From Paragorgia papillata (lineage: Eukaryota; Cnidaria; Anthozoa; Scleralcyonacea; Coralliidae): 64,000 nt of DNA. The notes under the pieces are model-generated. The model worked only from the letters and a program-made list of their open reading frames with translations, was not told the DNA's origin and did not search any database. Shown here one piece after another: positions 1 to 10,675 of this stretch; position 1 is the first letter of the stretch; every line of letters begins with the position of its first letter. The translations under genes and the position numbers were made by a program. The stretch spans positions 496,001 through 560,000 of the forward strand of contig JAWNZC010000106.1 in NCBI GenBank assembly GCA_035771165.1, in the 5' to 3' direction.

Positions 1-560
1 ACAGATTTACCACACCTTCAGCAAGCTGTCTGGGAGTTTTGTCGCATACATCATTTGTGCCAACGTGGACAATGATTTTGTCTGGTTCGGTACGCAAAGA
101 TGGCAGCATATACGATTCCATATCCTCAGTGCTGGCTCCAGGAAAACATCTCTTATTGATTTGTGTCATCTCGGGACATTTTCCACGGTTTTAGATCTTT
201 AATCATTGAATCACCAAGGATATATACGGATTTCTTAGTGCTTTTGGTAGTGGTGTTGTCATCTACAGACAGACGAGATGAAGCAGTGTGACTGGCTTGG
301 GTTCTGGCAGCAGACTTTTTGGTACTGCCTTCAGTTTGATTTTGTTTCTTCTTCTTTTTCTTCTTGTTCTTATTTACCTGGTTTTCGCCACCATTCTTTG
401 GGCAAAGTAGAGCGTCTCTTGAGTCTTGTTGTTGTTGTTGCGTGACTTGGTGTTCGTTTACCTCCGCGGTAAGCTCTATGGGCTCTTTAGACTCTGGTGT
501 GTTCAGAATACGAAGAGCGGTAATAAAACTTGACTTTTCTTGTTGAAGATTCTGGATTGT
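1..560 (-). pseudogene. LINE ORF1 fragment with SGNH esterase domain
   Basis: Minus-strand remnant of the first ORF of a CR1-like non-LTR retrotransposon. A Gln/Lys-rich linker leads to an SGNH block I ([11 protein letters not shown], about 190-225), then a frame break near 155-165, then block III-like HVGTNDV near 35-55. In this family the SGNH/GDSL hydrolase-like domain is part of the ORF1 protein; its exact job in retrotransposition is unclear. The fragment runs off the left edge, so the rest of the domain and the RT are not visible. Its right end dissolves into a tetranucleotide array. It is a different copy from the LINE at 1.1-5.4 kb, because the linker sequence is unrelated. Confidence 0.7.
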
Positions 561-568
561 ATTATTCT

Positions 569-771
<203 letters not shown>

Positions 772-831
772 CTTGGGGTGAATCCTGGCTGAGATCGTTT
801 GTGCCCACATGCAGCACCACTTTCACTGGAC
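772..831 (-). pseudogene. 60-bp SGNH (esterase) fragment trapped between microsatellites
   Basis: The non-repetitive island between the two CAGA arrays translates on the minus strand as [17 protein letters not shown], the block III region (GTND) of the SGNH ORF1 domain of CR1-like LINEs. It differs from the copies at 1-560 and 4005-4384, so it comes from a third element. Only about 20 codons survive. Confidence 0.6.
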
Positions 832-861
832 AGACAGAGACAGACAGAGACCGAGACAGAC

Positions 862-958
<97 letters not shown>

Positions 959-959
959 T
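832..959. repeat. (CAGA)n microsatellite
   Basis: Second tetranucleotide array, mostly uninterrupted CAGACAGA, ending at an AT-rich junction with the 3' end of the downstream LINE. Confidence 0.95.
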
Positions 960-1144
960 AAATAAATTTTATTTAAACACAGTGGTTCTATCAGAAATAA
1001 CATTTACAAATATTAAATTATTAAATCTGGTCTACCTAGAAGCCGTGTACATTGTAACAAAACTATATTTACATTATTTTTTTTTTTTTTGGTATAATAG
1101 ATTTAAAAATATTTACATAATATATTTACAGCAAGATGTAAAAT

Positions 1145-1560
1145 TTATAGGTTGTCAATGCAGAAGTTATATTTTTTCATTTTTGTCTTAAATTTTGATA
1201 AACTTTTCTCCTCTTTAAGTTCAATTGGTAAGGAGTTCCAAAGTAAAGATCCAGATACCGCAAAACTTATTTTATAACATTCAGTTCGAACATTAGGTAT
1301 CAGAACATTTCTATCAGATGATCTTAAATTATAAATAGTTGATCCAAACTGCTTCTCAAACATTTCTGATAAATAAGATGGTGAATATCCATTTATAATT
1401 TTGTGCATCATTATAGCTTTCTGAACTTTTCGGTTGTGTCCCAGAGATGACCACCCCAATTCAGAAAATACATCACACGTGTGAATTGTTTTGAATGGTG
1501 TTTTGAACGATACGAGCTGCACGATTTTGCAACTTTTGTAGTTGGTCTGCCAGCGTCATA
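1145..1560 (-). pseudogene. LINE ORF2 C-terminal tail
   Basis: Carries the conserved CR1/L2 C-terminal block: LGWSSLGHNRKVQKAIMMHK, then YNLRSS and SGSLLWNSLPIELK, then a Phe-Lys-Thr-Lys end. It lies just 3' of the RT and is separated from it by a frame break around 1560-1582. The function of this region is not well defined in the family. The ORF ends at a normal stop near 1145. Confidence 0.75.
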
Positions 1561-1581
1561 TCAATACTGTCCCATACGGTA

Positions 1582-2577
1582 CTACATACAGTAATCAAAG
1601 TGAGGTTTTATGGTTGTGTTGTAAATGTTAATGAGAAGCTGTCGGTTCAGATATGGTTTGGCTTTTTTCATAACACGTAAACTTGTTATAATTTTCTTTT
1701 TAATGGTTTCAACATGACCTTTCCATGTTAGTTTTTCATCAATTTTGAGCCCTAAGCAGGTAACTTTGTGGACCTGTTTGAGAGCTATTCCATTAATTGC
1801 TATGTTTAAATTTTCAGTATGGGTGGCTAATCTTTGTCTTGAGCCAATTATCATAAATTCAGTTTTCATGACATTCAGCGTGAGTTTTTTTGCACAAAGC
1901 CATTCTACAACACACTGAATGTCATGTTCTAACAATGATTTGATTTCTGGGATGCTACATCCCGGTGCAGTTAGGTTTGTATCATCTGCATACATTCTCG
2001 TAGAACTATGGGTAACACAATTCGGTAAATCATTAATGTAAACGAGAAAAAGGAGTGGTCCTAAGATAGTTCCTTGTGGAACCCCACAAGAGAGTTGCTG
2101 TGCATCTGATAAAATTCCATTCACAGTGCACATTTGTATTCGACCACTGAGATAAGATTTAAACCAGTTAATTGCTGGTTGATTTAAGCCTAGATACTGT
2201 AATTTATTCAGTAAAATTTCATGGTCCACAGTATCAAATGCCTTTTTAAGGTCAAGGAATAAGACTCCGTTTATAAGTTTTCTGTCAATGTTAAAACACC
2301 TTTCATTTTTCAATTTTAACATTGCTGTTGCAGTTGAAAACATTGAACGAAATCCAGATTGTTTAGGATTTATCAAATTGTGTTTCTGAAGATAGTTCTC
2401 TAGTTGAATGTACACAAGTCTCTCAAATATTCTAGCAATTGCAGAAATAATCGAGATAGGCCTATAGTTGTTTGAATCACAGCGATCCCCTGTTTTAAAT
2501 ATTGGGGTCACTTTTGCCATTTTCCAATCACTAGGAAATGTATTACTTAGTAAGTATAAATTGAAAAGTTCAGCCAA
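1582..2577 (-). pseudogene. LINE reverse transcriptase domain (ORF2)
   Basis: About 330 residues of non-LTR reverse transcriptase, which would copy element RNA into DNA at a nicked target. Visible motifs in order: [10 protein letters not shown] (RT block 1-2), SGFR, the catalytic [12 protein letters not shown] block, [13 protein letters not shown], and the active-site box MYADDTNL. A thumb region with [13 protein letters not shown] and a HFDYCM end follows. The open frame is intact over the RT itself, but it is cut off from the endonuclease (about 2578-2835) and from the C-terminal tail by frame breaks. The apparent start Met at 2577 is not a true start. Confidence 0.85.
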
Positions 2578-2835
2578 TGACTCACAAATATATGGAGCTT
2601 AAATTTTCAAAATTTTGTTTGAAATTTTATCTACTTTTCAAACCCAAAAATCGAATTAGATTTATTTAGGTAATCTTTATATGATTTGTTGTTGGGTGGC
2701 GATGGTATTTTAGATGCAAGTTTAGGACCAATTTCTGTGAAATGAGTATTAAGTGTCTTTGCTATGTCTTTGGCTTTAGTTAAAGACTCAGAAGGTGAAA
2801 TGTTTATTTGATTTATCTCAGTACTTTTTGCTTTT

Positions 2836-3950
2836 TTACCTATCAGGTAACAACACTTTCCAAGTACCCTTTGAGTTTCCTAAATTGTTTTTCAATTCAT
2901 TTTTATAGTAACATTTTTTAGATTTCTTCACCAAATGATTAACTGCATTTCTTTTTGTTTTGAACTGCAACCAGTCAGCAGGTGAATTTGATTTTGTGGC
3001 TTTTTTCTTTAATAAATCTTTGGCATACATTTCACGCTTTACTTCTGAGTTAATCCAGGGAGATGGTTTGTTGCGTATTCTTTTTGTTTGACAAGGCGCA
3101 TGCTTATCAAGAATACTTTGCATTTTAAATTTCCACTTTCCCCAAACAATGTTAATATCGTCCTCATTGTTTGGAGATGGCCATACTGCCTTTTTAATAT
3201 CATCTATAAATTTTGCTTCAATAAATTTTGCTTCAAAAATTTTTTTAAAGTTTCTAGTCTCAATAAATCGAGGTGATCCTCTTCGAATCCCAACTTTTCG
3301 AATTGCATAAATTAAATTATGATCACTGATAGAGGTACTAATAGTTCCCCATTTGGTTAAATTTTCTTTACTATTCGTAATAAAAAGATCAATTAGTGTC
3401 TTTGTTGTTTCAGTCACACGGGTTGGTTGTTCAATTAATTGCATCAATTGATAATTATCGAATAAATTGACCAGTTTTGAAGTACGAAAGCCAAGTTTAG
3501 ATGATATTAAATCACAGTTTAAATCTCCTAAAATATAGTATTCTTTGTTAGATGAGTCTAGCTTAATTAAAATTTCTTCAAATTTGTCGAAAAGCTCAAC
3601 AGGAGATTTTGGTGGTCTGTACCATGTTGTTATTAAAAACGGATCAGAATGTGGCTTTTTTATTTCAATTGTGATCATTTCGAGACTTTTGTCTTCAAGA
3701 TTAGGTTTTCTTGCAAAATTGATAGAATTTCGAATATATATACAAATCCCGCCTCCGGCCTTATTGCGATCCTTACGGATGCAGGTATAATCTGGGAGGT
3801 TATTTAAAGAGTCAGGATCAAATTGGTCTAATTTAGTCTCATTAATTGCTAGAACATCAAAAATACCATCTTTTATATATACTTGTAATTCATCAATGTG
3901 TTTTGAAAGACTATTGATGTTTAGTGATCCAATTTTAAATCATCTAACTC
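2836..3950 (-). pseudogene. LINE APE-type endonuclease domain (ORF2 N-terminus)
   Basis: Apurinic endonuclease-like domain that nicks target DNA to prime reverse transcription. The fold begins upstream of the first Met, around 3940, with SLNINSLSKHIDEL. The catalytic-type segment LAINETKLD follows (about 3850), then GGGICIYI, then WYRPPKSP, YYILGDLNCD and TLIDLFITN, and finally ISDHNLI with the family's Ser-Asp-His. After these comes the usual Lys-rich linker toward RT. A stop precedes 3950, no Met is available for a proper start, and the frame is lost at 2836, so this is a remnant. Confidence 0.8.
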
Positions 3951-4004
3951 TGGAAAGGTCAGTTTCATCATGTAAAACTGGATATGATGTTGAATTATGA
4001 TTGG

Positions 4005-4384
4005 TTAAATGATCTGCATTGACAACATGTAATTTCTAAGATTACTAGCGAGGGCTTGGATACCTTTCGGATTTAGGTGTAGCCCGCCTGTATTCAAGCA
4101 GTGTTCTCGGATATTGTCATTACTTATATAATCTAAATTATTTTGTTCACAGTAGGTCTTAAGTAAAGCATTTACCTCCGAGATCTTTCCATTCAAGGCT
4201 GGGTTGTCATTCCTTTTGATGGCAGAGGATATGGCTATATCCACACTTGGCTGTTGTGTTTTGATGCCACAAATGACCTTGACCAACTTGCTGTTTATTT
4301 GTTTTGGGCTATCATTCCTAAGATTATTTGTCCCAGCATGAATGATAATCTTATCTGGTTTATGTTTGAGTGTTGGTTTGATGT
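4005..4384 (-). pseudogene. LINE ORF1 SGNH domain, 3' half
   Basis: C-terminal part of the SGNH hydrolase-like domain: DKIIIHAGTNNLRNDSPKQI (block III) and, near the C-terminus, GGLHLNPKGIQALASNL with the block V Asp-to-Leu/His region. It is followed at once by ORF2. It is separated from its N-terminal half by the foldback element at 4386-4650. Confidence 0.8.
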
Positions 4385-4385
4385 T

Positions 4386-4650
4386 ATATATCATACACGA
4401 GGAGGAGTGTTTCATCAGGATTTCCAAACACCGAGACTTTTGTTGAACAAATTTCGAGGTGTTTGGAATCCTGATGAAACACTCTTCCGAGTGTATGATA
4501 TAGCTTCTCAAACAAATCAGTATTTTAAGAGAAAATTGAGGCGAAAGTTGGCTTAATTTATGTAATTTCTTCCTCCGATATCAAAACCTCCGTCTCGGTA
4601 CTGATTTCCTTTGTTTTCGGTTCATGAATTATTAATGAATTTGAGAAGTA
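4386..4650. mobile_element. Foldback MITE family A, copy 1 (inside LINE ORF1)
   Basis: The insertion interrupts the SGNH ORF and is flanked by the direct repeat ATGTT (4381-4385 and 4651-4655). The left half is a hairpin: one arm starts CATACACGAGGAGGAGTGTT, the loop carries ACACCGAGA and TTTCGAGGTGTTT, and the complementary arm ends at CGAGTGTATGATA (4500). The right half is a non-palindromic body starting TAGCTTCTCAAACAAATCAG and ending near TTTGAGAA. A second copy with the same body but different hairpin arms lies at 17143-17431. It has no coding capacity. Superfamily is unknown to me. Confidence 0.75.
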
Positions 4651-4655
4651 ATGTT

Positions 4656-5391
4656 CAAGATCTTCTATTACTGCCCCAGGTAATTACTTTGATATCACCT
4701 TATGTGATTTGGAAAGCTTTCTTCCATTTATGTGTTTGGTCATTGAATCACCTATGATTGTGACCCGAGATTGGTTGGCTGTTCCATTGTGAGACGGTTT
4801 ACTGTTATTTGCACGCTCACCTGAGTTTTTTCTTTGCCTTTGTTTGTTGACATTGTTGATAGAAGCATCCTGTTGCTTTCCTTTGCCCTTTTTGCTGACC
4901 TTTATCCACCGTCCATTGCCATTAGATTTGCAATTTGAATCGTTGGTTTTGGTATCGACCGAGCCACTAGTTGGACTGTTTGGGATTGCTTTCTTATCTT
5001 GAGTCAGCAGTTGAATCGCTGCTAACAAATTTTCTCGTTCCGCCTCGAGATGTTCGACCTTAGATCGCAATTTCTGACACGACGGACAGTCATTGCCGTC
5101 ACGTTTGTTTGAATTACAGCATTGAAATTTATTCTCAAGTGCTGTAGTTTTCATCCATAGTTCGGAGATTAATTTCGTATTTTGTTCACATCCAGAACAA
5201 GATTGATTGTTGTTGACGGCTGAAGTTTCAGGGTCGTTTACTTCAATGCATTCGTCCGAGATTTCACCTGCATTGTTGTTGTTGGTCGTCTCAAGATGGC
5301 CGTCTTGCGTGTTTTCATCGAGCACGTGGTCATGTTTTTTCGGCCATTTCCATTGAGTAGAACGCGCAGATTGATTTTCGCACGATTTCAT
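4656..5391 (-). pseudogene. LINE ORF1 N-terminal region
   Basis: About 235 codons from a Met at 5391. The protein has a Cys-rich segment (CSGCEQ, then CCNSNKRDGNDCPSC), a short predicted coiled coil (KLRSKVEHLEAERENLLAAI), a basic Lys/Gln linker, and SGNH block I (VTIIGDSMTKHINGRKLS). The coiled coil plus zinc-ribbon-like cysteines fit ORF1 proteins that bind element RNA and oligomerise. A stop at the end of this frame and the foldback insertion separate it from the rest of the domain at 4005-4384. Confidence 0.75.
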
Positions 5392-5522
5392 GCTTGGGCC
5401 CGTGAACAGCGAGGGTTGTGGTGCCGGGATAAAAGCACAGCGTTGCTACGCTAGCTTTAAAAACATGAAATCCGCCATTTGTAGGAGTATATGACCAGCT
5501 TCCTAACAAGTTGAGTTTGCAT

Positions 5523-5698
5523 TCAACGAACGATTTGAGGCTGTCTCAGATCTCCTAACCACTTTATTTTTGTTTTGTGATTTTCCTTTTCAATTAATAA
5601 TGGAAAATTGGAATGATTTTCATCTTCTTCACCATTATTTGCCGAGTTATTAGTCAAATTTACGGAGAGCTCATTGGAAGAAGCACCGTCCGCCATTT
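5523..5698 (-). CDS. Short ORF with strong Kozak start, function unknown
   Basis: On the minus strand AAAATGGCGGAC gives a strong start (Met-Ala-Asp-Gly) followed by 58 codons ending LGDLRQPQIVR. The peptide is hydrophilic, with an Asn/Glu-rich middle, and I recognise no domain. It lies between the LINE 5' end and a G-rich tract typical of CpG-type promoters or 5' UTRs. It could be LINE 5' sequence or a first exon of an unknown host gene. Confidence that it is a real gene is low. Confidence 0.25.
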
Positions 5699-5720
5699 TA
5701 GATAGACAGATAGACATTAC

Positions 5721-5778
5721 GGGCGCGACGGGACGGGACGGGGCGGGGCGGGGCGGGGCGGGGTGGGGCGGGACGGGA
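5721..5778 (+). repeat. (GGGGC)n-type G-rich tract, G-quadruplex candidate
   Basis: At least nine runs of three or four G separated by single or double bases (GACGGGACGGGGCGGGGCGG and onward), followed by a looser GGGAC motif. This satisfies the usual G-quadruplex pattern on the plus strand many times over. It is exceptional in an AT-rich window. Confidence 0.8.
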
Positions 5779-5799
5779 CAAGACAAGGTAGATCTGTAG

Positions 5800-6440
5800 A
5801 TATGTACAGTATACAGTACATATTAATGAGTAATATACAGTACTAGCTAAATAATATTTAGTAAACAAAAAGTGTTTATGGTTTTCAATTAATATCATGG
5901 CTTACCCCAAGGCACCAATGCTTATTATCACAGTTAATTGGTAAAAAACATAATTCTGCTGTGAGCAAATCTTTCTAAATAAAGAAAAACAACAACAGCA
6001 TCTTAACCAAACCAAGATGCCTTTCTTTCCGAAAAGTTCCTTTACGTTATATACTGTTTTTAAATTGCTAAATACAGTATACAACAGCATATTAGCAACA
6101 CAAGTTAGAGTACAATTAGAATTTGATTGCTTTTATTTAAACATGTACAGACAGGTATCCACCTTTTTAAACCACTTGGTTACTGAATGCACACAATATC
6201 TGGACATCTTAGTGTACACGAAGCTGCTCATCACCTCAATTTGTGTATCTGCCTATAAATCGATTTTTAGGATTTCATTTTAATAGATGTTTCAATGCAG
6301 TTGTTTTACTACATAAAGTTGCCACATCAGTAAATAAAATATTATACATTATAAATTATAATTATTATATTACTGAAATTTTAAAAGGTTTTATGCATAC
6401 CAAACGTACTGCATGTAATATATCATAAATTGTGAATTTA
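5800..6440. other. AT-rich stretch with no supported gene
   Basis: Short ORFs here are low-complexity and lack recognisable domains. Repeated TATACAGTA motifs occur (5810-5850, 6050-6080). I see no splice-bounded coding block. Confidence 0.5.
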
Positions 6441-6441
6441 C

Positions 6442-6820
6442 CTGATAGTCATTTCTTTTTTCAAGTGATTGAGAAAACTGTTGACTATCTGCAAAATAAG
6501 AAAAAAAATGTAAAACAATTACCTTTTTTTTAAATATAGTGCTGCACTGTACAATGGAAAAAATAGAGAGTATTGGAAAATGCAAGTGTTCAAGTAAGTC
6601 ATTGCTCAATAAAGTTGTTGTGAATAACCTTGTCACTTAGCCATCCTTTGTTGTATATTTCTTTGTTGTTTTTTGTAAATTTCTCTAAAATTCTTCTTTG
6701 GGATGTTGTTGGGGCTCCATCTAGCAGCTTAATGTCATACTGCCTTAACAGTACTCCATCAATATCTGAAACGACATGGTCTAGCTCCTGGCCTTGTCCA
6801 ATTTCCCAGTATGTCTCCAT
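6442..6820 (-). pseudogene. 3'-most exons of the decayed transposase/USP gene (tentative)
   Basis: Two minus-strand blocks look exonic. One begins after an acceptor-like TTACCTAG at 6821 and encodes about 72 residues ending YNKGWLSDKVIHNNF. The other, 6442-6488, is bounded by TTTTGCAG and GTAAATTC. The phrase GWLSDKVI resembles the start of C48/Ulp1-type peptidase domains, but no catalytic His, Asp or Cys motif can be placed, so the assignment is weak. They lie downstream of the USP exons in the same orientation and could be the 3' end of that gene or a separate fragment. Confidence 0.3.
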
Positions 6821-6849
6821 CTAGGTAATTTTAATGTATATAATTAACT

Positions 6850-7950
6850 ATGTGTGATATTTTTACTAGATTACGTTTGGTGTGTGATTTATTTTCTGTG
6901 TTAAGAACTATTGGCCAAGTATTAACAATTATGAGAAAAGAAATTATATCTTGTAATTACGTTTTCCATTTTGGAGATATGATCCAGAACATTTGTTGTT
7001 TGGTAGCACATTTTCTTCTGTTGATTAACATTAGATTCTTAAAAAATAGTAATTACTAATGGTTAGAGATTAATGACAAACAAAATGTATTGCCTAAGTC
7101 ATATGTGACATTTTACTGGAGTCTATGCAATGATGCATAAAACAGACCATAAATAATATTAAAAATACAATGCTACACAGGCAGTGAAAAACTCAATGGG
7201 AATAAAGTAAACTGACACGGTCCTACTAACCACCGTCCGCAAATGTCCGTGAACGTCCGTGACCTTAATTTAACCATCCGTGGTCAATATTTATAATAAA
7301 ATAGTTGGTGTTTAAAGTTTTAATAAAAACTAATAATTTTTTATTGAAAACTTTATTTGTAGCGGCGGTACTAAGGCATGTCCAAAAGCATTTTAGAATT
7401 TTTTTCAGGTCACTGAGAATCGAACAAAAACGTGCGAGAATTTTCAGTAGTTGAGAATTTTTAATTGTATTTTAGTTTATCATTCAAGTTGTAATTACTC
7501 GTCCAACTTTTTTGAATCAAAATGGTTTAAATGGTTTGCATAGTAATTTTTTTTATAGGTATTTGAGAGTTTTTTTCGATTTTAATAACTTCTTGCGTGT
7601 AGGTGGTTGCGTTCGGTTAGGTTGATAAGTTAGACTTTACTATCCATATCGACAGTACACCAACCTTGTTATATTTCTAAGTAACAAATAAGTGTTGTTT
7701 TGAGGATAGCAACATCAGTTAAGAGTTGCTTTCTTGTCAGTTTACGACTCGTAAGCTCTAACTTGTGTTGCAATATCTTCATCATGTATTTCATCATAGA
7801 TTAAATCGTCTACGAATTAAATAGGAAAATACGTTGGTTTAATTATTTATACAAAGTTTTCATAAATTACTGTACATTATACCTCTATTTTTCACAGTAT
7901 ATCTATAATGTTTGAAGTCATACGTTTAGTGTATATCAATGCATGTAGCT
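6850..7950. other. Intronic/intergenic AT-rich DNA, no supported feature
   Basis: No ORF with domain content. A repeated CGTCCGTGA motif occurs near 7236-7262. Otherwise unremarkable. Confidence 0.5.
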
Positions 7951-7953
7951 CAC

Positions 7954-8110
7954 CTCTTTTGCTATAAAACATCATATAAATGTCTCCAAAGAAATCTGTA
8001 TCAGGTTTCCTTTTTAGTTGCACTGTTTTATCATCAGCTAGATACCACTAATTCTTTCGTAAAACCATGCAATTAAAATGACCTTGTTTCGCATCATCCC
8101 CGTAGTGAAC
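7954..8110 (-). pseudogene. USP peptidase exon, His box
   Basis: A splice-bounded block (acceptor CCCATAG at 8111, donor GTGAGCTA at 7953) encodes the C-terminal catalytic part of a ubiquitin-specific protease fold. It shows HYGDDAKQGHFNCMV, matching the USP His box (G-H-Y/F), then WYLADDKTV, matching the Asn/Asp third-residue strand, then DIYMMFYSKR, the closing strand that is usually I-Y-x-L-F-Y. One in-frame TAG (8048-8050) sits directly before the WYLADD strand. Together with the Cys-box exon at 10985-11268 on the same strand it forms a split USP domain. USPs remove ubiquitin from proteins; here it appears attached to a transposase-like protein. Confidence 0.65.
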
Positions 8111-8269
8111 CTATGGGATAATATACACAAATAAATTTATACAGTATATATACAGTATAGAAACAGTCTGTATGTAGCACAGTTTAATATTGTACGTACT
8201 ATGCGAGTGAACAGGTAATATCTTTCCTTGTGGCCATTGATGTCATGGACGTGAATAAACTCTTGTTAC

Positions 8270-8392
8270 CTAACTCGACTTTGTAGTTTCGCTCCACTTT
8301 CATCAACTGGAAGCACGTTAAATATTAACTTTGCAGGAAGTTGAGATGGCTGATGTAACTCGACAATGTCTTTTTTCTCTATATCACAGGAA
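8270..8392 (-). pseudogene. USP peptidase exon, middle
   Basis: Bounded by acceptor AAATTATAG and donor GTAACAAG. The open frame reads CDIEKKDIVELHQPSQLPAK and then LIFNVLPVDESGAK, resembling the segment of USP domains where the chain says that proteins of low complexity are displayed before the His box (L-x-F-x-L-x-R/P). Phase and position fit between 10676-10864 and 7954-8110. Confidence 0.5.
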
Positions 8393-8456
8393 CTATAATT
8401 TAAAATAATTTTTACTAGTTAGTGCATATATGAAACAAGTTATTTGCTTCCCTTAA

Positions 8457-9190
8457 AGTGCCGCTATGCAACGAAATTTTCAAGTTGGAAATAATAACAT
8501 CAAAGTATTGTTTGATATCGCCTCTTTTGACTGTAAAAATTTTAAGACAAACAATTAAATAGAAGAATGTTTATTTAGCGTTTGAAAACCATGCTTTTCC
8601 TTCTAAAAATTGAGGCATCATTAAAATAGTTGGCATAGTTGGACAACTAAGGATGTTCCCAATTTTTTTGCCTTCTGAACTCTTGCCATAACGCGTGATT
8701 GCGTGTAAAAATATAAAACGAGAAAATAAAGGCATTGTATCGTTCATTTTCTAGTCAGAAATTCAGTCGAATTTCATAAGTGAACTATTCACGAACATGT
8801 TTTAGTTGTTGAAAATCGACAGTACATTCCTAATCACTCTTAAGACGAACAAGTTTGATACGGCTTCGACCATGTGTATTTTAAAACAAATAACTCGGCA
8901 TGAATTAATTTTACACACCTTTGTGAACACTTTGCCCTGAGAATTTAATTTTCTAAAGAGTGTTTTGAACAGTTTGTTTGATAACAATAAAAATCCATGT
9001 AGACCCTGGTGTGTCATTAGTTGTGGAATAAAACATCTCCACTTTCTGGGCCAAAAGGCTGTTTTTCAAACGTTAATAAAACAAATTTTCCTTCAATTAA
9101 TCGCACTGAAACTTTCACAATAGAAGGAAGTAATCTCAAACTACTTTAATGTTATTTTCTCTCAACTTGAAAATTTCGTTGCATAGGCAC
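8457..9190. mobile_element. Non-autonomous DNA transposon, TTAA-flanked, ~50-bp TIRs
   Basis: Inverted termini (GTGCC, a base or two, then TATGCAACGAAATTTTCAAG) lie at both ends, and TTAA flanks each side (8453-8456 and 9191-9194). TTAA target duplication with short TIRs is typical of piggyBac-like elements. The 730-bp interior has no coding capacity. It sits in an intron between USP exons. Confidence 0.7.
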
Positions 9191-9364
9191 TTAATTAAGC
9201 TAAAGATGGAATTTTATGGAAAAACAATTGAGTGTAATTTTTTGTCTTAGGGCTGTTTACATGAGCCGGGCTAGCCCTGCTAATCTGGCTGACTTAGGAA
9301 TCGTCTACATCTAAACTAAACCAATTATTCTTTGTAAATTTAGTTTAGGCGAGTGTCAAAACCA

Positions 9365-9720
9365 CAGTGAGATCCCAATCAATTTCTTCTTTAAGGCCAT
9401 AAATGGCATTGTATCTACATGTATATCAGGCGATATCCTACCTGAACGCTTTATCAATCTCATTCAGTCAACGTAAATGTAAAACAACTACTTATAATCG
9501 CTCATTTGTTATTATAACAACAAGGACTTGGAACTCTCTCCCTGAACACGAAGGCTAGATCATTTATCTTTTATACAGTTTAAGAAGTCACTATTAGACT
9601 ATTATAATAACGCTTTACTATCCTGTTACAATGTTGATGATCCTCGAACTTGGAAGACTGTTTGCCTGAAGTGCAACAAATCGCAAAGCCTCACTCAACC
9701 CATAACTTGCTGTTATTAGT
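9365..9720 (+). pseudogene. LINE ORF2 C-terminal remnant
   Basis: Plus-strand, frame-shifted relic of the tail of a CR1-like ORF2. Recognisable pieces are FFFKAINGIVSTCISGDILP, TTTYNRSFVIITTRTWNSLP and YNVDDPRTWKTVCLKCN. The Arg-Thr-x-x-Trp-Asn-Ser-Leu-Pro phrase is diagnostic for this tail. It is followed by a T-rich tail with TTTA repeats (9745-9800) that fits the element's 3' end. Confidence 0.65.
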
Positions 9721-9810
9721 TATTATATTTTTGTAATTCTTAATACGTTTCTCTTTCTTTTTTTTTATTTATTTTATTTATTTATATTTTTTTTAAACTT
9801 TTAACTTTTG

Positions 9811-10108
9811 AGGGATTTCCTTTGAGACCGGTTCACACAACTTATTTATTTATCTATTTATTTAGCTTCCCTTTTAAAATTACACAAAGAAAAGGCAGGG
9901 TCACCACAACAGTTAACACCAATTACAGTGGGCCCTTATGTTAACATAAGGGCCCACTGTAATTGGTGTTAACTGTTGTGGTGACCCTGCCTCTTTTTTA
10001 TGTAATTTTAAGAGGCGAAGCTAAATAAATAGATAAATAAATAAGTTGTGTGAGCCCACATGTTTTAACCCGGCTTGCCCGGTCTCAAAGGAAATCCCTC
10101 CCCCAAAA
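9811..10108. repeat. Large foldback, ~115-bp arms
   Basis: The left arm (from GAGGGATTTCCTTTGAGACC) and the right arm (to GGTCTCAAAGGAAATCCCTC) are reverse complements around a centre at TATGTTAACATA (about 9935). The arms include the A+T tetranucleotide block ATTTATTTATCTATTTATTT and the GC-richer GGTCACCACAACAG. The right arm carries an extra 25 bp not paired in the left. No ORF. Likely a MITE. Confidence 0.8.
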
Positions 10109-10612
10109 ATTTGTCCCCCCCGGCCAAATTTCCTAGGAAATATGTCCCCTTGTTCGGAAACCCGAACAAGGGGACATATACAAACCCCTCCCGTAACCGA
10201 GAGGTTACTTCTGAAAGTTTCTAAAACTTTGAGTTAGTATTTAGAACTGGAATAGAATAGAAAGTTCAGGTTATCTTAAGGAAGGAGGGAAGCATAATAA
10301 AGAAGATCGATTTTGCTTTGTTAACACTTTGGTATTTCTTCAATAATGCATCAAAGTGTTAACAAAGCAAAATCGATCTTTATTATGCTTCCTTCCCAAA
10401 GATAACATGAACTTTTTTTCTAATTTCAAGTTGTAAATACTGACAGAAAGTTTTAGAAACTTTGTTTCTGAAGTAGCTTCTTGGTTTCTCAGCGTCCTGC
10501 ATACGTTATAAGATAAAGTAAAGCGTGTTCTTGTAGTGGGACAAATTTCCTGGGAGGGGGGTTCTCCCAGGGTGGACAATTTTTTTTGGTGGGGGGAGGA
10601 CAATTACATTAG
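10078..10612. repeat. Second foldback with nested hairpin
   Basis: Imperfect outer arms rich in C (CCCTCCCCCAAAAATTTGTC) and G (GTGGGGGGAGGACAA) enclose a short perfect hairpin (TATGTCCCCTTGTTCGG, three bases, then its complement, 10140-10178). They also enclose a longer palindrome centred near 10340 whose arms include TTGTTAACACTTTG and GATCGATTTTGCTTTG. It overlaps the end of the previous foldback. Confidence 0.7.
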
Positions 10613-10675
10613 TAACATGACTGACTAAAATGACTGACTTTTCAAAAATGGTTCACTTCCTATTCATATACTTAC

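Larger units (their letters stand above)
1140..5395 (-). mobile_element. CR1/L2-like LINE (non-LTR retrotransposon), degenerate and interrupted
   Basis: A nearly full-length minus-strand non-LTR element. In 5' to 3' order it has ORF1 (coiled-coil/Cys region plus SGNH domain, 5391 to 4005) and ORF2 with an APE endonuclease (about 3950-2836), a reverse transcriptase (2577-1582) and a CR1-type C-terminal tail (to 1145). ORF1 with an SGNH esterase followed by APE-RT is characteristic of CR1-group LINEs. ORF2 is broken by several frameshifts and stops, and ORF1 is split by a 265-bp foldback insertion at 4386-4650, so the copy is dead. The low-complexity T-rich stretch near 1079-1090 may mark its 3' end. 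Confidence 0.85.

Noticed and set aside
4400..4415. Hammerhead core CTGATGA on the minus strand in the foldback arm
   Set aside because: No GAA core or stem III at the required spacing.
6599..6820. Firm Ulp1/C48 protease call
   Set aside because: Only the phrase GWLSDKVI supports it; no catalytic triad visible.
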